From Arenibacter antarcticus (GTDB lineage: Bacteria > Bacteroidota > Bacteroidia > Flavobacteriales > Flavobacteriaceae): 64,000 bases of DNA. Below the pieces are notes generated by a model. That model saw only the letters and a list, made by a program, of their open reading frames with translations, did no database searches and was not told the origin of the DNA. Of the stretch, positions 9,303-17,142 are shown one piece after another. Position numbers and translations under genes: made by a program. Where the stretch lies: NCBI RefSeq assembly GCF_041320605.1, contig NZ_CP166679.1, forward strand, positions 3,396,001 through 3,460,000. The letters run 5' to 3'. Position 1 is the stretch's first letter. Each line of letters begins with the position of its first letter.

Positions 9303-12245
9303 ATGCCCTATTACAATTTCATAAGTTTCTTTATGCGCATCAATTATTTTTTATGTTTCTTTTTTATCTCAATTTCTTATATCCATGGCCAGGGCAATCC
9401 TTTAATTACAAAGGATAGTTTACAGCAGCGAGATTGGGTTAATGCTACCTATGAGAAAATGTCCCTTGATGAAAGATTAGGGCAGCTTTTTATGGTAATG
9501 GTAACCTCGGACCAAAGTAAGGCCAGCGTTGAAAGGACTAAGAAATTGATTAGAGACCAGCATCTTGGAGGGTTAATCTTTTCCACAGGAGGACCTGTTA
9601 GACAGGCTCAATTGACCAATGAATATCAGAAAAACTCAAAAATCCCACTGATGATAGGGATGGACGCGGAATGGGGATTGGCGATGCGGTTAGATTCTAC
9701 TTATGCTTTTCCCTGGAATATGACCTTGGGAGCCATTACGGATAATTCCGTGGTAGAAAAAGTGGGCCATCAAATTGGGAAGCATGCCAAAAGACTGGGA
9801 GTACACATAAATTTTGCCCCAGACATAGATATAAACATCAATCCTAAAAATCCTATAATAGGGAACCGATCTTTTGGAGAGGATAGGGAAAATGTAGCCC
9901 AAAAGGGAATCGCTTTTATGAAAGGGATGGAAAGTGCGGGTGTATTGTCTAGTGGCAAGCATTTTCCGGGACATGGGGATACGGAGGTGGATTCGCATAA
10001 GGCGTTGCCAGTTATCGATTTTAATAGACAGCGGCTAGACAGTATAGAGCTTTATCCCTACAGAAAGCTGATTAAAGAAGGGTTAAGTAGTGTAATGGTG
10101 GCCCACCTCAGTGTTCCCGCCCTAGAAATAAAGGAAGGTCACCCTTCATCCTTGTCCGAACAGATTATAGGGGAAGTGCTGCAGGAGCAGTTAGGTTTTA
10201 AGGGATTGGTCTTTACCGACGCTCTTAATATGCAAGGAGTTTCCAATTTCGCGAAGGAAGGAGAGGTGGAACTATCTGCATTTATAGCTGGTAATGATAT
10301 TCTCCTAATGCCGTTGGATGTGCCAAAAGCTAAAGCGAAGCTTTTGGAATCCTATAATAAAGGTCGAATTACAGAAAACAGGTTGGCTTATTCCGTTAAA
10401 AAAATATTGTTGGCCAAGTATAAGGTAGGGTTAAATAGGTATAGTCCTATTAAAGTTGAAAACTTATATCAGGATCTTAATTCCTTGGAAGATGATGTGC
10501 TATACGAAGAGGCCATAGAGAACGCTATTACGGTAGTGAAAAATAATGTTTCCTTATTGGCCATAAAAAAACTAGAGAACAAAAAGATCGCCTATGTGAA
10601 ATTTGGGGACGATAACAGTGATCCTTTTTTGGAGGAGCTCAATAAGTATGCAGAGGTCACCCAAGTTAACGGTAATGATATCGCTACTTTAAAGAGCAAG
10701 TTAAAAGATTATAATTTAATAGTCATAGGACTCCATAAAAGCAATGCAAACCCATGGAAATCTTATAAATTTACTAGGACGGAATTAAATTGGTTAGAAG
10801 AAATAGGAAGGGAACGGACCTCAAATTTAATACTGGCTCTTTTTGTTAAACCGTATGCTTTGTTAGATGTTCCTTCTTTCCAAAATATTGATGCAGTAGT
10901 AGTAGGGTATCAAAATAGCAAGATCGCACAAGAGAAAACGGCACAAATCATCTTTGGGGCCTTACCAGCAAAAGGCGTGTTGCCAGTAAGTTCACATCCA
11001 GAGTTTCCTGTAAATACCTCAATATCGTTAGAATCCTTGATGCGATTAGGATATAGTATTCCGGAGCGTGTAGGGTTAAGTTCCCGTAAACTGGCACAAG
11101 TAGACAAGCTGGTTCAGGACGGCTTAGATTCCTTAATGTTTCCTGGTGCGCAAGTGCTCGTGGCACGGAAAGGGAAAATTGTGTACAACAAGGGATTTGG
11201 AAAACCTACCTATGATTCAGAAGTAAAAATCACCCCAAATACTATCTATGATCTTGCCTCGCTGACCAAAATATTAGCCACCTTACCAATGATAATGAAG
11301 ATGGAAGAAGAAGGGAAAGTAGCTCTTAATAGTACTTTTCAGGAGCTTATTCCATCTTTTTCGGATTCAGAATTAAAGGACGTAACTGTTTTAAAAGCTT
11401 TGTCGCATTACGGAAGATTGCCCGCCTGGATCGCATTTTACCTTAGTACATTGGATGAGAAGCGAAAACCGTCTAAAGAATTCTATCGCCATCAATTAAC
11501 CGATGGCTTTTCTGTAAAGGTTGCGGACCATTTGTATATTACGGATCAATATAAAGACTCTATATATAATAGGATAGGGAGGCAGACCCTTAAGGCCAAT
11601 AGGTATCGTTATAGTGATGTAGCCTATTATGTGATGAAGAAATATATAGAGGATACTTATAAGGAAGGGTTAGATCAATTGGCGGATGATTTTTTATATA
11701 AACCCATTGGAGCAACACATACAGGATACAATCCCCTAGGTAAATTCTTAAAGGGAGATATTGCCCCATCGGAGGATGATAATTACTACAGGTATCAAAG
11801 GGTTCAGGGTTATGTACACGATATGGGGGCGGCAATGCAAGGAGGTATAGGTGGCCACGCTGGACTTTTTAGCAATGCCAATGATATTGCAAAAATCATG
11901 CAGATGTATCTTCAAAATGGGTATTATGGAGGACAGCAATTTTTGGAGAGTAGAACGGTGAAAAAATTCAATACCTGTTTCTTTTGTGATAAAAATGTTA
12001 GAAGGGGTGTGGGCTTTGATAAACCCGAACCAAATGGAGGAGGTCCTGCCAGTGAACTTGTCTCCAGAAAAAGTTTTGGTCATAGTGGATTTACCGGCAC
12101 CTATACTTGGGCCGATCCAGAGGAGGATTTGGTATATGTTTTTCTGTCTAACAGGACCTTTCCTACGGCAACCAATACTCTTTTGGTGAAATCTGGACTT
12201 AGGACAAGGATCCAAAAGGTTATTTATGAAGCGATATTGAATTAA
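9303..12245 (+). CDS. GH3 beta-N-acetylglucosaminidase fused to a beta-lactamase-fold serine hydrolase
   Basis: This is a 980-aa secreted fusion. After a signal sequence (about residues 10-34, ending YIHGQ), a GH3 domain carries the NagZ-type signature KH220FPGH224GDT, in which H224 belongs to the His-Asp acid/base dyad, and the nucleophile D306 in GLVFTDALNM. A GH3 C-terminal-like domain follows. The last 370 residues form a class C beta-lactamase/AmpC-like esterase domain with S653-L-T-K656, a YSD (YxN-like) motif and an HAG motif in GGHAGLFS. The likely role is removal of GlcNAc from peptidoglycan fragments, plus a D-amino-acid or ester hydrolase activity. I chose ATG 9303 because the longer frame (9180) overlaps the preceding gene; ATG 9333 is an alternative that also leaves a signal peptide. 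Confidence 0.88.
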   Translation: MPYYNFISFFMRINYFLCFFFISISYIHGQGNPLITKDSLQQRDWVNATYEKMSLDERLGQLFMVMVTSDQSKASVERTKKLIRDQHLGGLIFSTGGPVRQAQLTNEYQKNSKIPLMIGMDAEWGLAMRLDSTYAFPWNMTLGAITDNSVVEKVGHQIGKHAKRLGVHINFAPDIDININPKNPIIGNRSFGEDRENVAQKGIAFMKGMESAGVLSSGKHFPGHGDTEVDSHKALPVIDFNRQRLDSIELYPYRKLIKEGLSSVMVAHLSVPALEIKEGHPSSLSEQIIGEVLQEQLGFKGLVFTDALNMQGVSNFAKEGEVELSAFIAGNDILLMPLDVPKAKAKLLESYNKGRITENRLAYSVKKILLAKYKVGLNRYSPIKVENLYQDLNSLEDDVLYEEAIENAITVVKNNVSLLAIKKLENKKIAYVKFGDDNSDPFLEELNKYAEVTQVNGNDIATLKSKLKDYNLIVIGLHKSNANPWKSYKFTRTELNWLEEIGRERTSNLILALFVKPYALLDVPSFQNIDAVVVGYQNSKIAQEKTAQIIFGALPAKGVLPVSSHPEFPVNTSISLESLMRLGYSIPERVGLSSRKLAQVDKLVQDGLDSLMFPGAQVLVARKGKIVYNKGFGKPTYDSEVKITPNTIYDLASLTKILATLPMIMKMEEEGKVALNSTFQELIPSFSDSELKDVTVLKALSHYGRLPAWIAFYLSTLDEKRKPSKEFYRHQLTDGFSVKVADHLYITDQYKDSIYNRIGRQTLKANRYRYSDVAYYVMKKYIEDTYKEGLDQLADDFLYKPIGATHTGYNPLGKFLKGDIAPSEDDNYYRYQRVQGYVHDMGAAMQGGIGGHAGLFSNANDIAKIMQMYLQNGYYGGQQFLESRTVKKFNTCFFCDKNVRRGVGFDKPEPNGGGPASELVSRKSFGHSGFTGTYTWADPEEDLVYVFLSNRTFPTATNTLLVKSGLRTRIQKVIYEAILN

Positions 12246-12552
12246 CTTTTAGTTTCTTAACTTGTTTGGTGCGCCAAATAATTCATATTTTTTACATTTT
12301 CTGAAATTTCCTTTGTTCTAAATCGACTAATGTTGTTTTTGAGGTTGCGTAGGGGCGTGGAAGCGTTGCTTTCTTATTTTTAAGTGGGGCAACGGTCCAT
12401 TAATTTAAAAACATGCCACTACACTTTAAATTTTTAAATACATTTATAGAACTTAAGGTTTTAGGGCATTCTTCTGGTAACATAGGGAGTGTAAATCGAT
12501 TCTAAATTTTTTAAGTGATTTAGTGTCATGTAATTAGTTAAAATAAGAACGA
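12246..12552. other. Intergenic region upstream of bshA
   Basis: These 307 bp between the GH3 fusion and bshA hold no credible ORF. A short hairpin (TTTGG-TGCG-CCAAA) lies about 27 bp past the GH3 stop but has no clear T-tract. The remainder is AT-rich and presumably carries the bshA promoter, but no TAnnTTTG element matches exactly. Confidence 0.4.
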
Positions 12553-13701
12553 GTGAAAATAGCTATAGTATGTTATCCAACATTTGGAGGAAGTGGGGTA
12601 GTGGCCACAGAATTGGGAATTGCACTAGCCAATAGGGGACATGAAATCCATTTTATCACCTATAGGCAACCTGTCCGTCTGGAACAGTTGAGCAATAAAA
12701 TACACTTTCATGAGGTAAACGTTCCAGAATATCCGCTATTTCATTATCAGCCCTACGAACTGGCGCTGTCTAGTAAATTAGTGGATACCATAAAACTATA
12801 TGGGATAGAATTATTACATGTACACTATGCCATTCCACATGCCTATGCAGGGTATATGGCAAAGAAGATGTTGGAAGAGGAAGGAATTTATGTTCCTATG
12901 GTCACCACCTTGCACGGTACCGATATCACCTTGGTGGGAAAACATCCATTTTACAAGCCGGCAGTAACATTTAGCATCAATAAATCTGATGTGGTTACTT
13001 CGGTATCAGAAAATTTAAAACAGAGTACCTTAGAGTTGTTCGATATTAAAAAGGAAATTGAAGTGGTGCCTAATTTTATCGATAAGCGAAAATACGGCAT
13101 GCAGTTCACGGATTGTCAACGCTCGTTAATGGCAACTGATGAAGAAAGAATCATTACGCATATTAGTAATTTCAGGAAGGTAAAGCGCATCATGGACGTT
13201 ATACATATCTTCCATAAGGTGCAAAATAAAATTCCGGCCAAATTGGTAATGGTGGGAGAGGGGCCCGAGAAAGAAGAGGCAGAGCAATTGTGTATTGATC
13301 TTGGAATTAGCAATAAAGTGATTTTTTTAGGTAATAGTAATGAGATCGATAGAATTCTTTGTTTTTCAGACCTATTCTTATTGCCATCCGAGACGGAGAG
13401 CTTTGGGTTAGCTGCTTTGGAGGCCATGATTAACCATGTAGCTGTAATATCCAGTAATACTGGAGGGATACCGGAAGTAAACCGTCACGGGGTAACCGGA
13501 TATTTGAGCGATGTTGGTAATGTGGATGAAATGGCAGAGAATGCCTTGAAAATATTAAGTGATGATGTAACCTTGGAAAAATTTAAGACCAATGCGGCCA
13601 ATGCAGCTTTGGATTTTGATATTTTAAAAGTATTGCCATTGTATGAAGCTATATATGAAAAGGCGCTTTCTTCACGACATCAAAGTTCGGAACAAAACTG
13701 A
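12553..13701 (+). CDS. bshA: N-acetyl-alpha-D-glucosaminyl L-malate synthase BshA
   Basis: This 382-aa GT4 glycosyltransferase transfers GlcNAc from UDP-GlcNAc to L-malate, the first step of bacillithiol synthesis. The N-terminus KIAIVCYPTFGGSGVVATELG, the HVHYAIPHAYAG segment, the TTLHGTDITLVG motif and SETESFGLAALEAM near the nucleotide-binding end are all BshA-like and distinct from the polysaccharide GT4s further right. The start codon is GTG. The TGA stop shares one base with the ATG of the next gene, indicating translational coupling. BshB and BshC are not in the window. Confidence 0.93.
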   Translation: MKIAIVCYPTFGGSGVVATELGIALANRGHEIHFITYRQPVRLEQLSNKIHFHEVNVPEYPLFHYQPYELALSSKLVDTIKLYGIELLHVHYAIPHAYAGYMAKKMLEEEGIYVPMVTTLHGTDITLVGKHPFYKPAVTFSINKSDVVTSVSENLKQSTLELFDIKKEIEVVPNFIDKRKYGMQFTDCQRSLMATDEERIITHISNFRKVKRIMDVIHIFHKVQNKIPAKLVMVGEGPEKEEAEQLCIDLGISNKVIFLGNSNEIDRILCFSDLFLLPSETESFGLAALEAMINHVAVISSNTGGIPEVNRHGVTGYLSDVGNVDEMAENALKILSDDVTLEKFKTNAANAALDFDILKVLPLYEAIYEKALSSRHQSSEQN

Positions 13702-14168
13702 TGCGATCAATTCTATGGTTAATATTGATTATTGGAATATCGTGCTCCGGTCAAAAAAAGGCGAGTTCGAAGAAAGGAGATTTCGTCATTTCCGATTCCA
13801 CGAAGCTGCGCCTAGTCATGCAGGAATTGTATAGCAATGTAGAAACCCCAATTTTTAAGGTGATTACCGATGAAAAAGCTTTAAAAAAGGTTTTCCTACA
13901 GATTAATAGGACCAGAAAACCTGGTATCTCGATCCCAAAGGTAGATTTTACCAAAGAGGCTTTACTGTTTTATGCTGCTGGAATAACAGATGGGGTTAGG
14001 AGTTTTGAGCTATTTGTATGGGAAGAATCTTATGATAGCATCAAGATTGATGTGAAGAATTCACCTACATCTGCTAAAATAGCATTTCTTACAAATACTA
14101 CTCCATTTTGTATGTATTCCATACTGCGGACTAATAAAGAAATTGTTTGGGTAGGGGACAACGATTAA
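13701..14168 (+). CDS. Putative lipoprotein coupled to bshA
   Basis: This 155-aa protein has a short hydrophobic N-terminus and a lipobox-like ISCSG (Cys near 15), so it is probably a lipid-anchored envelope protein. The mature part is small, with a mixed alpha/beta pattern (KAGISIPKVDF-like and ELFVWEESYDSIKI strands). No known family was recognised. It starts on the last base of the bshA stop codon, so it is co-translated with bshA. A functional link to thiol metabolism is only inferred from that position. Confidence 0.75.
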   Translation: MRSILWLILIIGISCSGQKKASSKKGDFVISDSTKLRLVMQELYSNVETPIFKVITDEKALKKVFLQINRTRKPGISIPKVDFTKEALLFYAAGITDGVRSFELFVWEESYDSIKIDVKNSPTSAKIAFLTNTTPFCMYSILRTNKEIVWVGDND

Positions 14169-14417
14169 ACCTAGTAACGACGTTTTTTATTGTTCATATA
14201 TTTTTAAGAATCAGTAGGCTACATTGGGGTTATTTTAATTTAGTGAGCGTATTGTTGCATTTTCAACAATGAAGAAGTGTGCGCTAATTTTTCGGGTAAA
14301 ATAAATTAGGAAAATAGAAAAGACATGTGACAGAATCTAGAACAGTTGTATGTCGAATAATATTGCAATTTGTCAGACATTAGTAATTTTTTAATAGTTT
14401 AATATTAAAATAAGCCT

Positions 14418-14425
14418 TATTTTTG
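14418..14425 (+). promoter_or_regulatory. Possible -7 element upstream of the OmpA gene
   Basis: TATTTTTG matches the Bacteroidota sigma-factor -7 consensus TAnnTTTG and lies 37 bp before the ompA-family ATG. A clean TTG at the expected -33 distance is missing, so this is a candidate only. Confidence 0.35.
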
Positions 14426-14462
14426 GCGTTGAATATTTTAAAAATTTAAATTTATTTTACAA

Positions 14463-15635
14463 ATGAGAATATGTAGATTTGTTTTGGTTTTTTTACTTGT
14501 TAGTGCCTTTAATTTTTCTTTTGCACAGGATTTGCAATTGACCGAAAAGGACAGTATAGTAAAAAGCTCTTGGATGGTTGGATTAGGTTATAATTTTGTA
14601 GATGATTCCGGTTCTGGTACTAGTCTCAAAGGTAAATTTGATATTGATAACAATTGGAATTCATTGGCTTATCCTTCTAGAGTAAGTATTGGAAGGTATT
14701 TTAAAAGTGGTCTTGGAATTGAAGGTATTGGAACCTACAATAAATATAAGTTAGGGAAAATTGTTGATGGTGCTGTAAACACCTCAGAATCTAAATACCT
14801 TGGATTAGATGCTAGATTGAGTTATGATTTGAACAAAATTATCGGGGAAACTGGTTTTTTTGATCCTTATGTAGGGGCTGGTCTTGGATATACAAGAGCA
14901 CAAGGTGAATCTATGGGTACCTATAACGCTGTTGTTGGTTTTAGAACTTGGTTTTCTGATCGTGTTGGTTTGGATTTCAGTAGTTCAGGAAAATGGGGCA
15001 TGGGAGGAGATGCTGACAACCATTTACAACATTCTGCCGGAGTAGTTTACCGTTTCGGTATGGAAAAGGGACTTTCTAAAAAGGGAATGATAAAACTTGG
15101 GTTGATTCAGGAACAGGAAAGAATTACAGATTCTATAGTTGCTGCGAAAAGAGCGGAGGAAGAAGCTCGACTTCTAGCAGAGAGATTGGCTAGAGAGAAA
15201 GAGCAAGCTCGTTTGGCTGCTGAAGAGCAGGCTAGAAACGATGCCGAAAAACAAAGAAGATTAGACATTGAGAATCAAGTGAAAGCTGTTGGTCATGTTC
15301 AGTTTGGATTTAATACTTCAGCCTTGAGCTCAGGAGAAAAAGATAGATTGGATAAGATTGCTGTAATAATGGAAGCAAATCCTAACGTTACCTTAAATGT
15401 TGGTTCACATGCTGATGCAAGAGGATCGCAGGCTTACAATTTGATCTTAACCGAGAAAAGAGTAAAAAATACTATAGATTATTTAGTTAGCAAGAAAGGG
15501 ATTGATGCTAGCAGGTTATCTGGAGAAGGCTTTGGAAAAGCACATTTGCTAAACGATTGTGATGGTACTAAGTATTGTCCAGAATCCAAACATAGTGTAA
15601 ATAGAAGGTCTGAGTTTAATGTTAAGAATTTCTAA
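14463..15635 (+). CDS. OmpA-family outer-membrane protein
   Basis: The product is 390 aa. A signal peptide ends near FSFAQ (residue 22). An N-terminal eight-strand-type beta-barrel spans about 25-205 (WMVGLGYNF, FDPYVGAGLGY). An Ala/Glu/Arg-rich coiled coil covers about 215-270. A C-terminal OmpA/MotB domain (about 275-390) carries the peptidoglycan-binding SHADARGS and EKRVKNTIDYL segments. It anchors the outer membrane to peptidoglycan and may form a pore. The gene is monocistronic: it is preceded by about 290 bp of non-coding DNA and followed by a strong hairpin terminator. Confidence 0.92.
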   Translation: MRICRFVLVFLLVSAFNFSFAQDLQLTEKDSIVKSSWMVGLGYNFVDDSGSGTSLKGKFDIDNNWNSLAYPSRVSIGRYFKSGLGIEGIGTYNKYKLGKIVDGAVNTSESKYLGLDARLSYDLNKIIGETGFFDPYVGAGLGYTRAQGESMGTYNAVVGFRTWFSDRVGLDFSSSGKWGMGGDADNHLQHSAGVVYRFGMEKGLSKKGMIKLGLIQEQERITDSIVAAKRAEEEARLLAERLAREKEQARLAAEEQARNDAEKQRRLDIENQVKAVGHVQFGFNTSALSSGEKDRLDKIAVIMEANPNVTLNVGSHADARGSQAYNLILTEKRVKNTIDYLVSKKGIDASRLSGEGFGKAHLLNDCDGTKYCPESKHSVNRRSEFNVKNF

Positions 15636-15654
15636 TAACCATTCTTAACAGTTT

Positions 15655-15692
15655 AAAAAATGTCCTTGGCGTATGCCAAGGACATTTTTTTT
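15655..15692 (+). terminator. Rho-independent terminator after the OmpA gene
   Basis: A perfect 10-bp stem (TGTCCTTGGC / GCCAAGGACA) with a GTAT loop at 15661-15684 is followed by eight T residues and preceded by six A residues. It starts 25 bp after the ompA-family stop codon. The A/T flanks would also allow function on the opposite strand. Confidence 0.93.
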
Positions 15693-15719
15693 TGATTTTT
15701 TTTCTATATCGTTTTAAAT

Positions 15720-16400
15720 TTCTATTGAAGGGATTTTATAGTTCTCGTACAACAAACGGTAAGTTGACTTTAAATCTTCCAGTGCAAGTTCAATAATAAT
15801 TTTAATGCGGATTTCCCACTAAATAGTTCAGGCTAGTACAAGGTACTAATATTGTTCTGTATCAGATATTCATCTGAACTGACCAACACCCCAGAATAGG
15901 TATACAATGAAGCTCGACCAGTAATAGCGGAGTAATTTTCTAAGATGATATTTACACTATCTACATATGGATTGGGATAGAATAAAATTGAATCTTTTAA
16001 GTGTTTGGGGAAATGATAATTGCTTCGGACCAAAGTCCTACGTTATTGGTATTTATAGATCCTGCGCTATTGAAATTAGCTGCTGTGTAGAGTTGGGATT
16101 GAAGGCCAGAGCGTTTACTTGGTTGTCCACTCCCATGGCAGTCCCTTCTCCCAATGACTCCCAGTCTTGGCCATCGCTTCATCGTGCCATTCCGTTCATT
16201 ATTTTGTCAATATTCCCGTTGTTTAAAGCGGTCTCGAAATTCCCCGCGCACCGTTATGTTGCATGGCGTTGACGTTACCGCTGAGTCCTGTTCCCATGGC
16301 GGCCTATAGCAAGGAGTTACAGTTCCGTCGGGCGATTCTGTTGACGGGGGCGCCTCCTGTTATGGCATATTCCCCCCGACATAAATATGGTTAGGTGTAC
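15720..16400 (-). pseudogene. Decayed partial copy of the T9SS propeller protein gene
   Basis: Read leftward, 16400-16030 is closely similar in DNA to 18635-18240 inside the intact gene that ends at 17139. It differs by a clean 10-bp deletion (the tttccgtgtt at 18311-18320 is missing), a second deletion of about 13 bp, and scattered substitutions, so the frame is broken several times. It continues into a degenerate Por-type sorting domain (FYPNPYVDSVNI, 15833-16033), which is stopped before the usual end. The Ig-like and calcium-repeat part found in the intact gene is absent between the two. No start or N-terminal half remains. It is a relic of a paralog or of a partial duplication. Confidence 0.85.
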
Positions 16401-16452
16401 TTAATTAAATTGTAAATAGGTGCTATAAATGCAGGCAAAAGAATTAGGTATT

Positions 16453-17142
16453 TTACTCTACTTGAAACATAAATGTACCAGACAACGATTCGTTGCCTAC
16501 CGCATCCCTAGTAGTGATGCTCCAGTAATAGGCTTTTCCTGTGGAAACAGGTACATTGTTAAGTGTGGTCTCCTTAATTTGAGCTTTATAAATAGCAGGA
16601 GAATTACTTTCACCAAAGTTAATATCGTATTCTACAATGTCAGAATCCAGATCACTAGCATTCCATTCCAAATTAATAGTTGTTTGATTGGAGGGTAATT
16701 TGGCAGCGTTGATAGGTGAGATATTCTCCGCTGGAAAGGGAATATAATATTTAATATTGTTTCCCGCATTATAAAAAGACCAAGTTTCACTTTTAGTACT
16801 CATGGAATTACTTTTAGAAATCACTTGCCATGAATAGGGGGTACCCCTTTCAATTTGGATAGAAAGTTTATTGTTTTCCGTGGAATATTCTTTAGTATTT
16901 TTTGTAATTATATTGGTAAGGTTAACTTGGTACCCGTTTGTGTTTTCTGATTCGGTCCACTGAAAAAGGACTTCACTTTGCGTTTCAGATAGTATTTCCC
17001 CTTCTATACATTCGGAAGCATTTTCTGGAAAAATCAGTTGAGCTTTACCCGGTGTAGGTTCTATATTGGTAATTTCATCGTTGTTGCTATCACATGAAAT
17101 AATCAAGAGAATAAATACTATTGGAATTATTAGTGATTTCAT
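16453..17142 (-). CDS. Putative lipoprotein with fibronectin type III-like domains
   Basis: This 229-aa protein begins with a lipoprotein signal (lipobox IISCDS, Cys near 17). The mature region holds two beta-sandwich repeats resembling fibronectin III domains, with the motifs FQWTESENTNGYQVNL and LEWNASDLDSDIVEYDI and the ending GKAYYWSITTRDAVGN. Such modules bind glycans or proteins at the cell surface. It is translationally coupled to the upstream T9SS protein: the ATG overlaps that gene's TGA (ATGA). It is probably a surface partner of that protein; the exact role is unknown. Confidence 0.8.
   Translation of the reverse strand: MKSLIIPIVFILLIISCDSNNDEITNIEPTPGKAQLIFPENASECIEGEILSETQSEVLFQWTESENTNGYQVNLTNIITKNTKEYSTENNKLSIQIERGTPYSWQVISKSNSMSTKSETWSFYNAGNNIKYYIPFPAENISPINAAKLPSNQTTINLEWNASDLDSDIVEYDINFGESNSPAIYKAQIKETTLNNVPVSTGKAYYWSITTRDAVGNESLSGTFMFQVE

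Noticed and set aside
11748..12215. 155-codon minus-strand open frame
   Set aside because: It is fully inside the beta-lactamase-like domain of the GH3 fusion and has no protein features.
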